Origin: Methanomicrobium mobile BP
GTDB taxonomy: Archaea; Halobacteriota; Methanomicrobia; Methanomicrobiales; Methanomicrobiaceae
Reading direction: 5' to 3'
Assembly (NCBI RefSeq): GCF_000711215.1
Contig: NZ_JOMF01000005.1
Span: 1-64,000, forward strand
Length of the DNA stretch: 64,000 bases
Program-made: the position numbers and the translations under genes
The notes under the pieces: model-generated
Database searches by the model: none
The model's input: the letters and a program-made list of their open reading frames with translations, nothing else
What the model was told of the DNA's origin: nothing
Shown here: positions 42,978 through 56,188 of the stretch, in pieces
Layout of the letters: every line of letters starts with the position of its first letter
How positions within the stretch are numbered: position 1 is the stretch's first letter

Positions 42978-43859
42978 TCATTCGGTCAGATAAGCAATCC
43001 TTGAGCCTTTTTCTATGCCGATATCCTCAGCAATCGGTGCACACTTGACCATCATCAGGTAGGCAACCGGCGGCAGTTTCATGACTTTTTTGTATTCGCT
43101 TAAGGATTCGTAGTTTGCCATGCCCTTGGAGACAATGAGCGTCGCCTTCGAGATCTCCTCCTTAAGTTCGTCGCTTATCATGCGGATATTGAAGCCGACC
43201 TCGGGAATCCCGTCCGTACTCGTATAAACGGCGTCGGCGACCTTGTCCATGCCGAGTTTTACGGCGTCGCTCATGGTCGCGTCATTGATAATCGGCGCAC
43301 CCTTGACGACGACCGTGACGCGGCAGCCCTTGTTCTTCAGATATTCGACGAGTTTTCTGTCGAAGACGATCTCGCCGCAGTTGTCGCAGAGAAATACGGT
43401 TCTTGCGGCAAGTCTCTCGATTCTGTCGCAGTCGTCGACGCTGAACCCCTTCCTGAATTCGTCCTTGAAGAAGCCGGTGAAGTCATCGGTGACCACATGC
43501 TCCTTCGATCCGAAATCGAGGGTGTTTCCGATGACCGCCGCCAGCGCACAGTCCCTGAAGGTCTTAAGGCTGCCTCCGACTTCGGCGAGGAGTTTTTCCG
43601 CCTCGATATTTGTCCGCTCCTTAATCTCCACATAGGGATCGATATGCTCAATCATCCGGCAGGCAAGCCTGTGAACGCGGCTTGAGAGTTCGGGTGAGGG
43701 AATATTCTCCGAAAGACCGCGTTTAAGCTCGTCGCGGCAGATGCCGACGACGTTTTGGACGCGCTTTTCGTTTTCGGGATTTGAACAGTCCAGAACAAGG
43801 CGGCATTCATACTCGATTCTGGTTAAAAGACATCCGAAACAAACTTCTCTGATTCTCAT
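42978..43859 (-). CDS. DUF89 family metal-dependent phosphatase
   Basis: 293 residues. CFGCLLTRIEYECRL near the N-terminus is the archaeal DUF89 CxxC region. TVFLCDNCGEIVFDRKLVEYL (about 153-173) holds the Asp/Asn metal ligands. VVKGAPIINDATMSDA is another core block, and VSKGMANYESLSEY supplies the late Lys/Gly segment. DUF89 proteins act as damage-control phosphatases on sugar phosphates or related side products. The substrate in this organism is unknown. tRNA-Pro lies just upstream in the same direction. Confidence 0.88.
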   Translation of the reverse strand: MRIREVCFGCLLTRIEYECRLVLDCSNPENEKRVQNVVGICRDELKRGLSENIPSPELSSRVHRLACRMIEHIDPYVEIKERTNIEAEKLLAEVGGSLKTFRDCALAAVIGNTLDFGSKEHVVTDDFTGFFKDEFRKGFSVDDCDRIERLAARTVFLCDNCGEIVFDRKLVEYLKNKGCRVTVVVKGAPIINDATMSDAVKLGMDKVADAVYTSTDGIPEVGFNIRMISDELKEEISKATLIVSKGMANYESLSEYKKVMKLPPVAYLMMVKCAPIAEDIGIEKGSRIAYLTE

Positions 43860-43909
43860 GTTCCGATACTCATGAAGAAAAAAACTTTGAAAACAATAAA
43901 AACAACGTA

Positions 43910-43984
43910 TGGGGCCACCGCGATTTGAACGCGGGTCAGAAGACCCCCAGTCTCCTAGGATGGTCCAGGCTACCCTATGGCCCC
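43910..43984 (-). tRNA. tRNA-Pro (anticodon GGG)
   Basis: Read on the minus strand: acceptor GGGGCCA/TGGCCCC with discriminator A; anticodon stem GGAGA/TCTTC encloses CTGGGGG, anticodon GGG, reading CCC and CCU; T stem CCGCG/CGCGG encloses TTCAAAT. No intron and no encoded CCA. With the tRNA-Pro(CGG) at 19.8 kb, two of the proline isoacceptors are in the window. Confidence 0.9.
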
Positions 43985-44069
43985 CGATGGCACGCTGCGT
44001 ATACCTGCACGTTCGGGCACTTACCGCCCCTGCCGTTACGCTGTGCTATTACATATTGTAATGTATAGT

Positions 44070-44276
44070 TTATCTATTTTGCCTATTGAATTCTTCAACG
44101 TCCTTCGATAATGCATCCAGCTTATTGCATGTAAACTGCATTGTACTGTTTATTCCCTCGACATCGTTCCTTAAGATTCTGATGCGGCATTGCATCAGAT
44201 ATATTATGCCGAGCAGGAAGACAATCACGATTCCGAACAATATTATAATCAGATATTCGGCAGAAAATTCAAACAT
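44070..44276 (-). CDS. Small single-pass membrane protein with coiled coil
   Basis: 68 residues from the ATG at 44276 (MFEFSAEYLIIILFGIVIVF). One membrane helix spans about residues 8-28. A heptad-like helix follows (RIRILRNDVEGINSTMQFTCNKLDALSKDVEEF). GGTGAT precedes the start; GTG 44285 and ATG 44282 are in frame. No family recognised. The size, clean membrane helix and ribosome binding site support a real gene. It stands just upstream of tRNA-Pro on the same strand. Confidence 0.55.
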   Translation of the reverse strand: MFEFSAEYLIIILFGIVIVFLLGIIYLMQCRIRILRNDVEGINSTMQFTCNKLDALSKDVEEFNRQNR

Positions 44277-44285
44277 CCCCATCAC

Positions 44286-44924
44286 CTGTTATCCCGTATA
44301 TCTCCCGCGGCATGCGGTTGCGGTATCCTATCGTATGCTGCGACCCCGACCCCCGCCATGCCGCGTGTTTACGGTTAGTTTCTATCTTTTTGCATAGGGA
44401 ATAATTATAGATATGTATCCTGTCACCTCCCGCGGACGCGGGGGTTGTGTGCGGCGGCATCGTCATCGTCATCGGCACCGGCAGCGTCGGCAGCATCTGC
44501 GGCAGGGACGGGGGGTCGATGAGGGTGTGTGTTGCGGTACGGTGCGGGTGTTGTGCGGGTATGGTAAGTGTGTTGTGTCTGGCGTGATTGTGCGGGGTTA
44601 CGGCAGGTGCGGCATGTCGGGAATAATCCGTGACGGTCAATGCGGATCGTCGACCTTCGGGAATTATGCGGTTAATTTTATACAGCGTCTGACAAAATAT
44701 ATCGCCGGCAGGCGCGTAAATCAGCGGGTAAATTGCTGTCTGTTTGGCGAAAAATTCCAGAATAATGCAAGTCGTAAAAACAGGTTTCATAATGAACCCG
44801 AAAATGTGGTTGCGCGTCGCTTTGAAGATTTATTCAGCAAGCATATAAAGCGACTGCGACATTTAAACAAGTTTTATATACTTATCTCTCATTGTAATAA
44901 TGCTGAATAGATTGTAAAATCAGG
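44286..44924. other. 639-bp intergenic region with a GC-rich core
   Basis: No supported gene. Positions about 44410-44640 are strikingly rich in G and C compared with other spacers of this window, with many GTGCGG/TGTGTTG units and a hairpin-like CCCGCGGACGCGGG. Positions 44640-44924 return to ordinary AT-rich sequence. Open frames cross the core on both strands (His/Arg-rich or Thr/Pro-rich) but have no ribosome binding site or family. A structured RNA or decayed gene is possible. Confidence 0.4.
44872..44880 (+). promoter_or_regulatory. Promoter of tRNA-Lys
   Basis: TTTTATATA is a strong archaeal TATA box, 45 bases before the tRNA-Lys gene, which leaves room for a start site about 25 bases downstream and a short 5' leader. 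Confidence 0.55.
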
Positions 44925-44998
44925 GGGCCTATAGCTCAGTTAGGCAGAGCGCCTGACTTTTAATCAGGTGGTCGGGGGTTCAAATCCCCTTGGGCCCG
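44925..44998 (+). tRNA. tRNA-Lys (anticodon TTT)
   Basis: Acceptor GGGCCTA pairs with TGGGCCC (one G-U), discriminator G. Anticodon stem CCTGA/TCAGG encloses CTTTTAA, anticodon TTT. T stem GGGGG/CCCCT encloses TTCAAAT. It lies 95 bases before rpoH in the same direction. It is the substrate of the class I LysRS at 6.8 kb. Confidence 0.93.
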
Positions 44999-45092
44999 CT
45001 TGCCACGTCAATTATGACTCAAATGTGGCGTTTTGGTATTTTTTCAATGGTGATGCATCTGAACAAAATCTTAACTATAAAAGGGGCTATCG

Positions 45093-45344
45093 ATGGGCAC
45101 CGGTTTTTCCGTAATTAAACATGTAATGGTACCTGACCATCAGATTATGACTGCCGAAGAGATCGAAGAGTTACTCGCGGCATTCAAGATCACACGCGAC
45201 CAGCTTCCCAACATCTATCATGATGATCCTGCAGTAAAGGAGATTGGCGCAAAGATCAACGACGTTATCAGGATTGTTCGCAACAGTAAGACCGCAGGTA
45301 AGGCTGAAGCGTACCGCATAGTAGTAAAGAGACCAAAGAAATGA
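45093..45344 (+). CDS. rpoH: DNA-directed RNA polymerase subunit H
   Basis: 83 residues, homologue of the C-terminal domain of eukaryotic Rpb5. [37 protein letters not shown] and the end [14 protein letters not shown] are diagnostic. First gene of the H-B''-B'-A'-A'' operon. Confidence 0.96.
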   Translation: MGTGFSVIKHVMVPDHQIMTAEEIEELLAAFKITRDQLPNIYHDDPAVKEIGAKINDVIRIVRNSKTAGKAEAYRIVVKRPKK

Positions 45345-45372
45345 ACTCCTTTAGCAAAAAGGGGGGTCTTCA

Positions 45373-46932
45373 TTGTTAGATCGTAAAACTTTATCCGAGG
45401 CATATTTCTCACGCGCCCACGTAGCGCGACACCAGCTGGATTCATACAACTTCTTCCTGGAGTACAACCTTCAGAAAGTCGTCGATGAACAGAGAATTAT
45501 TGAAACCGACATTGCACAGAGGGGCAAAGACAACGACAACGTCTGGGTTGAACTCGGCGAAATCCGCGTCGAAAAACCCGTAGTCCGTGAAGCCGACGGT
45601 TCTCAGTCCGGATTGTATCCGAGTGAAGCACGCTTAAGAAACCTGACCTACGCCGCACCTATTCAGCTTGACATGATTCTTTGTCAGGGCGAAGAAAGAC
45701 AGGAACCTATTGTGACCACAATCGGTCAGCTTCCCGTCATGGTCGGGTCCACGGCATGCAACCTCTGCGGACTTTCCGACGAGGAAAGAATCAGTCACGG
45801 CGAAGACTCGCACGACCCGGGAGGATACTTCATCATCAACGGCTCCGAGCGCGTTCTCATGACACTCGAAGATCTTGCGTCCAACAAGATCATGACCGAG
45901 TTCACCGAGAGGTACAACGAGCGTATCTACGTCGCAAAGGTATTCTCGCAGTTCCGCGGATACCGTGCACTCGTCATCGTCGAGAGAAACAAGAAGAACC
46001 TTCTCGAGGTCTCGTTCCCGTCCGTCGCCGGTCACCTTAAGTTCGTTGACCTTATGCGTGCACTCGGTCTCAACGGCGATCAGGAGATCGTGGAAGCGGT
46101 CTCGACCGACGAAGATATCCTCACGTTCATGCTTCAGAACCTTGAGGAAGCGGAGTGCGACAACACCGAGGAAGGCATAATGTATGTCGGAAAGAAGCTC
46201 GCACCGAACCAGACACGCGACTACCAGAAGAAGCGTGCCGAGTTTGTCCTTGACAGCTATCTCCTCCCGCACTTGAACGAGCTCATGCCCGACGGTCTCA
46301 AGGAGGGCGACGAGGGCTACGAGGAGGCATGCGAGAGCGTGCGTCTTGCAAAGGCTCACTTCCTCGGCAGAATGGCTGAGGCATGTTTCGACCTTGTTCT
46401 CGACAGAAGGAGAATCGATGATAAGGATCACTACTCGAACAAGCGCTTAAAGCTCGCCGGCGACCTTATGGAGGATCTCTTCCGTATCTCGCTCAACAGA
46501 CTCACACGCGACGTCAAATACCAGCTCGAACGCGCCAGCATGAGACACCGCGACCTCTCAATCGGAACGGCGGTGCGTGCCGATGTCCTTACCGAGAGAC
46601 TTCTTCACCCGCTTGCGACCGGTAACTGGGTGGGCGGAAGGACGGGTGTATCCCAGCTTCTCGACAGAGTCGACCACATGGCTGTCATCTCTCACCTTCG
46701 CCGCGTAATCTCGCCGCTTTCACGTTCACAGCCGCATTTCGAGGCACGTGATCTTCACCCGACACAGTGGGGAAGAATCTGTCCGTCGGAGACTCCGGAA
46801 GGACCGAATTGTGGTCTTGTAAAGAACTTCGCACAGATGGTCGAGATCTCCAAGGGCGTCAAGGACGAGCAGGTAATCAACAGAATGCTCTACAACCTCG
46901 GCGTTGAAGAGCTTAAGAGGGAAGTATTATGA
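45373..46932 (+). CDS. rpoB2: DNA-directed RNA polymerase subunit B''
   Basis: 519 residues, the N-terminal half of the split second-largest subunit (lobe, protrusion, fork). [40 protein letters not shown] and [30 protein letters not shown] are typical. It starts with TTG after a GGGGGG site. The stop overlaps the start of B' by four bases (ATGA), so translation is coupled. Confidence 0.97.
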   Translation: MLDRKTLSEAYFSRAHVARHQLDSYNFFLEYNLQKVVDEQRIIETDIAQRGKDNDNVWVELGEIRVEKPVVREADGSQSGLYPSEARLRNLTYAAPIQLDMILCQGEERQEPIVTTIGQLPVMVGSTACNLCGLSDEERISHGEDSHDPGGYFIINGSERVLMTLEDLASNKIMTEFTERYNERIYVAKVFSQFRGYRALVIVERNKKNLLEVSFPSVAGHLKFVDLMRALGLNGDQEIVEAVSTDEDILTFMLQNLEEAECDNTEEGIMYVGKKLAPNQTRDYQKKRAEFVLDSYLLPHLNELMPDGLKEGDEGYEEACESVRLAKAHFLGRMAEACFDLVLDRRRIDDKDHYSNKRLKLAGDLMEDLFRISLNRLTRDVKYQLERASMRHRDLSIGTAVRADVLTERLLHPLATGNWVGGRTGVSQLLDRVDHMAVISHLRRVISPLSRSQPHFEARDLHPTQWGRICPSETPEGPNCGLVKNFAQMVEISKGVKDEQVINRMLYNLGVEELKREVL

Positions 46933-48755
46933 GCACAGGTCATAAAAAATCGAGAGTATTCGTTAACGGCGCTTTAATCGGTCTCTGCGAAGACCCCGTT
47001 ACCCTTGTCGCCAATGTCCGCAGGATGCGAAGACGCGGCGAACTTCCGACCGAGGTCAATATCTCGTATAAGGAATACAACGGCGACATCATCGTCCATA
47101 CCGACAGGGGACGTGCACGCCGCCCGCTCATCATTGTCGAGAACGGAAGACCGGCAATCACGAACGAGGATATTGAGAAGTTAAAGACCGGAGATTCCGA
47201 CTTCAATGACTTGGTCGGCAAAGGTTTTATCGAGTACATTGACGCGGAAGAGGAGGAAGATCTCTATATCGCGGTCAACGAAGAGGACATCACTCCCGAG
47301 CACACCCACCTCGAGATCGACCCGTCGCTTATCCTCGGTATCGGAGCGGCTCACGTTCCGTTCCCGGAGCACAATGCGGCACCCCGTGTAACAATGGGTG
47401 CGGGTATGATTAAGCAGGCACTCGGATTCGGTGCGTCGAACATGAAGTTAAGACCAGATACACGCGGTCACCAGCTTCACTACGTCCAGAAACCTCTGGT
47501 TCACACCCAGACATCAAGGATCATCGGCTCGGACGACCGTGCCGCGGGTCAGAACCTTGTGGTCGCAATTCTTTCCTACGAGGGTTTCAACATTGAAGAT
47601 TCGCTTATCTTCAACAAAGCCTCAATCGAGCGCGGTGTCGGACGTTCCCACTTCTTCAGAACCTACGACGGCGAAGAGAGACGCTACCCGGGCGGACAGG
47701 TCGACAAGATCGAGGTCCCCGACGAGGAAGTCTCGGGTGCACACGGTGTCGAGTCGTATCAGAACCTCGATACCGACGGTATCATCAACCCCGAGACCTT
47801 CGCCGCCGAGAAAGCCGTTCTCATCGGTAAGACATCCCCGCCGAGATTCCTCGAAGAGCCGTCGGGAGAGCTTATCGCCGTTGAGAAGCGCCGCGATACC
47901 TCGGTTACAATGAGGAGCAACGAGCACGGTATCGTCGATACCGTCATCATTACCGAGGGTGAGAACTCATCGAGACTCGTCAAGGTCAGAACGAGAGATC
48001 TCCGTATCCCCGAGGTAGGCGACAAGTTTGCGTCCAGACACGGACAGAAGGGAGTCGTCGGACTCATAACGCCGCAGGAGAACATGCCGTTTACGGAGTC
48101 GGGAATCGCACCCGACCTTGTTATCAACCCGCACGCAATCCCGTCGCGTATGACAATGGGTCATATGCTCGAGATGCTCGGCGGCAAGGTGGGCTCGCTC
48201 GAGGGCAGAAGAATCAATGCAACCGCATTCAGCGGAGAACGCGAGGAAGATCTCCGTGAATCCTTAAAACAGCTCGGTTTCGCGAACAACGGCAGAGAAG
48301 TCATGTATGACGGTATTACGGGACGTCAGTTCAAGGCTGATATCTATGTCGGCGTCATCTATTACCAGAAACTCTACCACATGGTCTCTTCGAAGATGCA
48401 TGCACGTTCGAGAGGTCCCGTTCAGGTTCTCACACGCCAGCCGACCGAAGGACGTGCCCGTGAAGGAGGTCTCAGGTTCGGAGAGATGGAACGTGATGTT
48501 CTTATCGGACACGGCGCTGCAATGGCACTTAAGGAACGTCTTCTTGACGAGTCCGATAAGGTCGAGCAGTATGTCTGCGCAAAGTGCGGTATGATCGCCT
48601 TCCTTGACAGAAACAAGAATACGACACGCTGTCTCTCATGCGGCAACGAGACCGATATCTACAGCGTTGAGATGAGTTATGCGTTCAAGCTCCTTCTCGA
48701 CGAGATGAAGAGTATGGGTATCGCACCGAGAATGCAGCTTGAGGATCAGGTATAG
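46929..48755 (+). CDS. rpoB1: DNA-directed RNA polymerase subunit B'
   Basis: 608 residues, the C-terminal half of the split B subunit (hybrid-binding and wall domains). [44 protein letters not shown] and the C-terminal zinc site [11 protein letters not shown]...[10 protein letters not shown] are conserved. The B split is found in many methanogens. Confidence 0.97.
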   Translation: MSTGHKKSRVFVNGALIGLCEDPVTLVANVRRMRRRGELPTEVNISYKEYNGDIIVHTDRGRARRPLIIVENGRPAITNEDIEKLKTGDSDFNDLVGKGFIEYIDAEEEEDLYIAVNEEDITPEHTHLEIDPSLILGIGAAHVPFPEHNAAPRVTMGAGMIKQALGFGASNMKLRPDTRGHQLHYVQKPLVHTQTSRIIGSDDRAAGQNLVVAILSYEGFNIEDSLIFNKASIERGVGRSHFFRTYDGEERRYPGGQVDKIEVPDEEVSGAHGVESYQNLDTDGIINPETFAAEKAVLIGKTSPPRFLEEPSGELIAVEKRRDTSVTMRSNEHGIVDTVIITEGENSSRLVKVRTRDLRIPEVGDKFASRHGQKGVVGLITPQENMPFTESGIAPDLVINPHAIPSRMTMGHMLEMLGGKVGSLEGRRINATAFSGEREEDLRESLKQLGFANNGREVMYDGITGRQFKADIYVGVIYYQKLYHMVSSKMHARSRGPVQVLTRQPTEGRAREGGLRFGEMERDVLIGHGAAMALKERLLDESDKVEQYVCAKCGMIAFLDRNKNTTRCLSCGNETDIYSVEMSYAFKLLLDEMKSMGIAPRMQLEDQV

Positions 48756-48775
48756 GAGAAAGGAGGAAAACAGAA

Positions 48776-52614
<3,839 letters not shown>

Positions 52615-52617
52615 AGG

Positions 52618-52649
52618 GGTTTAAACCGAGTGGTTTAATAACCTTTTTT
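52618..52649 (+). terminator. Candidate terminator after rpoA2
   Basis: GGTTTAAACC (52618-52627) and GGTTTAATAACC form short dyads right after the stop, and T6 (52644-52649) follows. It may end or weaken transcription before L30e, which has its own AT-rich upstream sequence. Confidence 0.4.
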
Positions 52650-52729
52650 GGTTTTCGGCGCTAATGATATGATGAAGAAAAACACACAACCAAAAATTAC
52701 CAAATTGATTCAAATTTAGGAGAATTTCA

Positions 52730-53020
52730 ATGGATTTCGAAACGTCATTAAGACGGGCAATTAAAACCGGTAACGTCGTTATCGGACAGAATGAAACAAA
52801 AGAATGCATCGCAAGCGGAAAAGCAAAACTCGTGGTCGTCGCCGGCAACTACTGCCCTGATGATTTCGCGGCATTCCTCAAGGAGAAGAATGCGAATGTC
52901 TACACCTATGAGGGTACGAGCAAGGCTCTCGGTATCTCATGCGGAAGACCGCACTTTGTAAGTGCTCTTGCTATTGTCGATGCAGGCGACTCGGATATCC
53001 TTTCAATCCAGAGGGCTTAA
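52730..53020 (+). CDS. rpl30e: 50S ribosomal protein L30e (eL30)
   Basis: 96 residues of the L7Ae/L30e/S12e fold. LRRAIKTGNVVIGQNETKECIASGKAKLVVVAGNYCPDD and the end CGRPHFVSALAIVDAGDSDIL are diagnostic. It often follows the polymerase genes in archaea. The nusA start comes immediately at its stop. Confidence 0.95.
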   Translation: MDFETSLRRAIKTGNVVIGQNETKECIASGKAKLVVVAGNYCPDDFAAFLKEKNANVYTYEGTSKALGISCGRPHFVSALAIVDAGDSDILSIQRA

Positions 53021-53470
53021 ATGGGCGAGATTGTCTTGAACGAGCAGAGTCTTCAGCTGATGAAGCAATTCGAGGACATCACCGGCGCGGGAAGCCGCGA
53101 CTGTATCATAGATGAGAGGAACGATCGCTTAATTTTCGTTATCAACCCCGGCGACATGGGTCGCGCAATCGGAAAGCAGGGTGCAAGCATCAAGAAGGCT
53201 TCCGAGGATCTCGGTAAGAAGATTGAGGTAGTCGAGTTTTCGCAGGATGCAAAGCAGTTTATCAAGAACTGTTTCCTTCCGGCACGCGTTAAGTCGGTCG
53301 AGATTACCGAGAACGAAGAGGGCGAGAGTGTCGCCAATGTCGATATCGAGGAAGAAGACCGCGGTATCGCAATCGGCAAGGGCGGAAAGAACATCTTTAA
53401 AGCCAACAAGCTTGCCGAACGCCAGCATGACATTGTGAGCGTTCAGATCCTTACTGATGAAAATCAGTAA
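53021..53470 (+). CDS. nusA: NusA-like KH-domain transcription factor
   Basis: 149 residues: two KH domains only, without the N-terminal or S1 domains of bacterial NusA. GRAIGKQGASIKKASEDLGKKIEVVEF and RGIAIGKGGKNIFKANKLA contain the two GxxG loops (IGKQG, IGKGG). It binds RNA and is thought to affect termination or pausing. In most methanogens S12, S7 and elongation factors come next; here an unrelated convergent gene follows. Confidence 0.95.
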   Translation: MGEIVLNEQSLQLMKQFEDITGAGSRDCIIDERNDRLIFVINPGDMGRAIGKQGASIKKASEDLGKKIEVVEFSQDAKQFIKNCFLPARVKSVEITENEEGESVANVDIEEEDRGIAIGKGGKNIFKANKLAERQHDIVSVQILTDENQ

Positions 53471-53606
53471 ATAATCATTTTTATCGAAAAATAATTGTCT
53501 TAGTGAATAATTTTGTTTTAGGTTTTATTGATCTTCAGCGCTGAATTTCTTTCTTATTGTCAAGCGCTTGGCTTTCTGTTTATTCTCTGTTTATATTATT
53601 ATCTTA

Positions 53607-54488
53607 TCATTCATATGAACAGCAGAGTTTTGTGTTGGATTCCTTCATGTATTTTAACAGGTTTGCGGTGTATTCATCGTAAGGTGAGTCAAACCGCGTC
53701 CTGCTGTCTTTTATTACAAAGACTGCCGGCTTCATCGTGTAAGTTTCGTTTATCAGCGTGTCATAATTATGTATGAATATTGTTCTGCCGGGGACATCCA
53801 CCGAGTATATTTCCTTGTAATATATTCTCAGATAATAAATTTCGTTGAGTTTCGGTATCGGCAGGCTGTATGAGTCCTCGATGCAGGTCGATGTATGATC
53901 GGGTAAATCGGCAATTCTGACTGTTTTATTCCTGCTGTAAATCAGTTCTTCGGGGATTTTATCAATTTCCCGCCTTGTTAAATTCGCCGATACAATCTTT
54001 CGCGATAAATTATATCTTATGTTGGAGAATGCCTCAATGCATTCCACGTTCATTCCGTTTCTGAAATAGAGATCATATCTTAATGTCGCGTCATCCGCCC
54101 TAAAATTGAAGGTATAGTTTAATTCGGGTATCTTGGTATTATTGGCAATGTCAATCTCCGAATAATCCACTTCTTCGATTGGCACAAATGCAGGCATCTT
54201 CTCCGAAAGAAGATAATTAAATTTATAGTCCTTTCTTATGACATTCCAGTCATCGGCGTCGCGAAACAGCCATTCGCCCGAGGAGGCGTTATGCTCGATT
54301 ATAAACGGAACGTCATCGTCACTGTAATGTGCTCCGGGATTTTTTTCGATGACAAAATACGGTTCAAAGTACTCATGTGTGGACTTTGAGCTTGAAATCT
54401 CGAATGCAACCAAAATTGCAAATTCCGTTAAAATGACTGTTAAGACGACTATTATTACCGCCGCAATCAGAAGGCGCTTTATATTCAT
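53607..54488 (-). CDS. Membrane-anchored extracellular protein, paralogue 1 of the island family
   Basis: 293 residues. One N-terminal membrane helix (about 7-30) and a long outside domain with many Asn, Asp and Tyr residues and several N-x-S/T sites. Shared with the two paralogues: EPYFVIEKNPGAHY, VPFIIEHNASSGEWLFRDADDWNVIRK, YFRNGMNVECIEAFSNIRYNLSRK, PEELIYSRNK, NEIYYLRIYYK, VPGRTIF, and FVIKDSRTRFDSPYDEYTA. I know no named family. A conserved promoter element lies 41 bases upstream. Its C-terminus has two cysteines (LCC) not seen in the others. Confidence 0.68.
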   Translation of the reverse strand: MNIKRLLIAAVIIVVLTVILTEFAILVAFEISSSKSTHEYFEPYFVIEKNPGAHYSDDDVPFIIEHNASSGEWLFRDADDWNVIRKDYKFNYLLSEKMPAFVPIEEVDYSEIDIANNTKIPELNYTFNFRADDATLRYDLYFRNGMNVECIEAFSNIRYNLSRKIVSANLTRREIDKIPEELIYSRNKTVRIADLPDHTSTCIEDSYSLPIPKLNEIYYLRIYYKEIYSVDVPGRTIFIHNYDTLINETYTMKPAVFVIKDSRTRFDSPYDEYTANLLKYMKESNTKLCCSYE

Positions 54489-54528
54489 ACTCTCTATGAT
54501 AAAACTCTCTTTTTCTCATTAATAATAG

Positions 54529-54556
54529 TTTAGAGATTGTCCGTATTTTTACGGAC
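54529..54556 (-). promoter_or_regulatory. Shared 22-bp promoter element, copy 1, with perfect inverted repeat
   Basis: Positions 54529-54550 (TTTAGAGATTGTCCG...) are identical to 57102-57123. Both lie exactly 41 bases from the start codon of a paralogue, next to a TATA-like TATTATnAAT. In this copy GTCCGTATTTTTACGGAC (54539-54556) forms a perfect 7+7 bp dyad; in the other copy the second arm has decayed. The position just upstream of TATA suits an activator or repressor site. The best candidate regulator is the winged-helix gene at 54687; this link is inferred. Confidence 0.65.
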
Positions 54557-54686
54557 ATCCATTCTTTGTATCAATTGGAAGCAGTCAGCAGTCCGTATCC
54601 TGCGTCGTGTCTGGCGTGACTTGCAGTGAATGCCCGACCCGATTGTGACTAAGTTAATTATGATGAAACAGATATTTAGATGAGTT

Positions 54687-55223
54687 ATGGATTCCGAGGC
54701 ATCCGATGCAATTACGCTTGACAAATCCGATATGAGTGCTTTGTCGTCGGATGTCCGCATAAGTATACTGCGGGCGATTGACGGTTCCGCGGGGGGAACT
54801 GTTTCGGCGGCGACGCTTGCGGATGAGTTGTCAATCGGCAAATCTACGCTTCATCAGCATCTTTCCGTTCTTGAAAACGCGGGGATTGTCAGCGCGGATA
54901 AGAGCCGCAAATGGCATATGTATTCGCTGACGCGGAAAGGAAAGTGTATTCTTCATCCCAAGCAGAGTTTCAAATTTATTCTGGCGTTATCTTCATCCGT
55001 GTTCTTCGGGTTGTATGGCGTTTATATGCTTGTGCTTTTCTTTAAGGGGATGGAGTTTCAAGGCGGCGGTCACGTTAAGCATCTGCCCGAACTGCTCATC
55101 GGCGGCGAGATATTTCTGATTGTTGCGGGATGTCTGATATATCTTGCATTGCGGATAAATAACCGCGATAAATGCAGTTATGCCGATTCTCTTGTGCGCA
55201 AAAAGTTGACGGAAGAAAAATAG
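54687..55223 (+). CDS. Membrane-anchored ArsR-like winged-helix regulator
   Basis: 178 residues. Residues about 15-90 are a winged helix (LSSDVRISILRAIDG...TVSAATLADELSIGKSTLHQHLSVLENAGIVSADKSRKWHMYSLTRKG), with recognition helix around STLHQHLSVLE. Two membrane helices follow (about 98-122 and 136-158) and a basic tail ends the protein. DNA binding from the membrane suits sensing of an envelope or surface state. It is divergent from paralogue 1 and flanked by paralogues 2 and 3, whose promoters share an element. ATG at 54687. Confidence 0.78.
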   Translation: MDSEASDAITLDKSDMSALSSDVRISILRAIDGSAGGTVSAATLADELSIGKSTLHQHLSVLENAGIVSADKSRKWHMYSLTRKGKCILHPKQSFKFILALSSSVFFGLYGVYMLVLFFKGMEFQGGGHVKHLPELLIGGEIFLIVAGCLIYLALRINNRDKCSYADSLVRKKLTEEK

Positions 55224-55320
55224 TTTGACTGTTTAACAGTTTACGGATTAACTGTTGAGCAGTTTAACAGTTTAACGGTTTTATTTTCGGCATCCTGCGG
55301 GATTTTTCAGGTATGACTGG

Positions 55321-56151
55321 CTATTTTTTGATTATAGGGGTTGTCGTGTACATTTTCTTTTGAGTATCCAATATGGTTGCAGTAAATTCATTGTAAGGTG
55401 AGTCAAACCGTGTTCTGTTGTCTTTAATTACGAATACCGATGTCTGCGTATCATAATGATAATTTGGTTTCGGGATTGTTCTGCCGGGAACATACACTGA
55501 ATCTATTCCTTTGTAAACTACTCTCAAGTAATATATTTCGTTGATTTTCGGTATCGGCAGGTTATACGTATCTTCCATGCAGATTGATTCATATGGTGTT
55601 AAATTGGAAAACCTAGTCGATTTATCCTTGCAGTAAATCAGTTCTTCGGGAATATCCTTCAGTTCCTCTCTTGTTAAATTATCCGTAACAGTCTGTCGTG
55701 ATAAAGTGTATGTTATGTTTGATAGTGCCTCAATACACTCGACATTCATTGCGTTGTGGTAATACAAAAAATATCGCAACACTCCGCCATCTGCACTGTA
55801 GTTATATGTATATTTTAATTCCTTCAGGGTACTATTCTCCGTGTCGTATGTATATGGCATGTCCTCAGAAAGCGTGTATCCTCCAAAATAGTATTTTCTT
55901 ACGACATTCCATTCGTCCGCGTCACGAAAAGTCCATTTGCCCGTGGAGTTATCATAATCTATTACAAAGGGAACTTCATCAGCTTTAAAGTAATTTCCAT
56001 GTTCTATTTCAATAATATAATACGGAGTATATATGTTAACAGTTGCATAATTTTTAGAATTGTCGAATAAACCCAAAAATGCCAAATCGGCTATAATTAT
56101 CACAAATGCCGCTAAAATAATCGCCGTAATTTTGAGGTACTTTGAGTTCAT
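55321..56151 (-). CDS. Membrane-anchored extracellular protein, paralogue 2
   Basis: 276 residues. N-terminal membrane helix (LKITAIILAAFVIIIADLAFLGLF), nearly identical to that of paralogue 3. The outside part repeats the family order: EVPFVIDYDNSTGKWTFRDADEWNVVRK, YYHNAMNVECIEALSNITYTLSRQTVTDNLTREELKDIPEELIYCKDK, NEIYYLRVVYKGIDSVYVPGRTI, FVIKDNRTRFDSPYNEFTA. It starts 37 bases after the stop of paralogue 3 and is likely co-transcribed with it. Its ribosome binding site (GATAGGAGAAAGA) equals that of paralogue 3. Confidence 0.7.
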   Translation of the reverse strand: MNSKYLKITAIILAAFVIIIADLAFLGLFDNSKNYATVNIYTPYYIIEIEHGNYFKADEVPFVIDYDNSTGKWTFRDADEWNVVRKYYFGGYTLSEDMPYTYDTENSTLKELKYTYNYSADGGVLRYFLYYHNAMNVECIEALSNITYTLSRQTVTDNLTREELKDIPEELIYCKDKSTRFSNLTPYESICMEDTYNLPIPKINEIYYLRVVYKGIDSVYVPGRTIPKPNYHYDTQTSVFVIKDNRTRFDSPYNEFTATILDTQKKMYTTTPIIKK

Positions 56152-56188
56152 TCTTTCTCCTATCAGATTGTTTTAGGCAGTTCTATAC

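Noticed and set aside
44413-44910. 165-codon plus-strand and 173-codon minus-strand (44269-44790) frames in the GC-rich spacer
   Set aside because: Composition is dominated by His/Arg or Thr/Pro from repeats, neither has a ribosome binding site, and the two overlap each other. Treated as non-coding.
45634-46431. 265-codon minus-strand frame inside rpoB2
   Set aside because: Antisense to a conserved polymerase subunit, with low-complexity Val/Leu/Asp composition typical of a shadow frame.
53021-53470. Whether the nusA-like gene is a truncated bacterial NusA
   Set aside because: Archaeal NusA normally consists of the two KH domains only, so 149 residues is full length.
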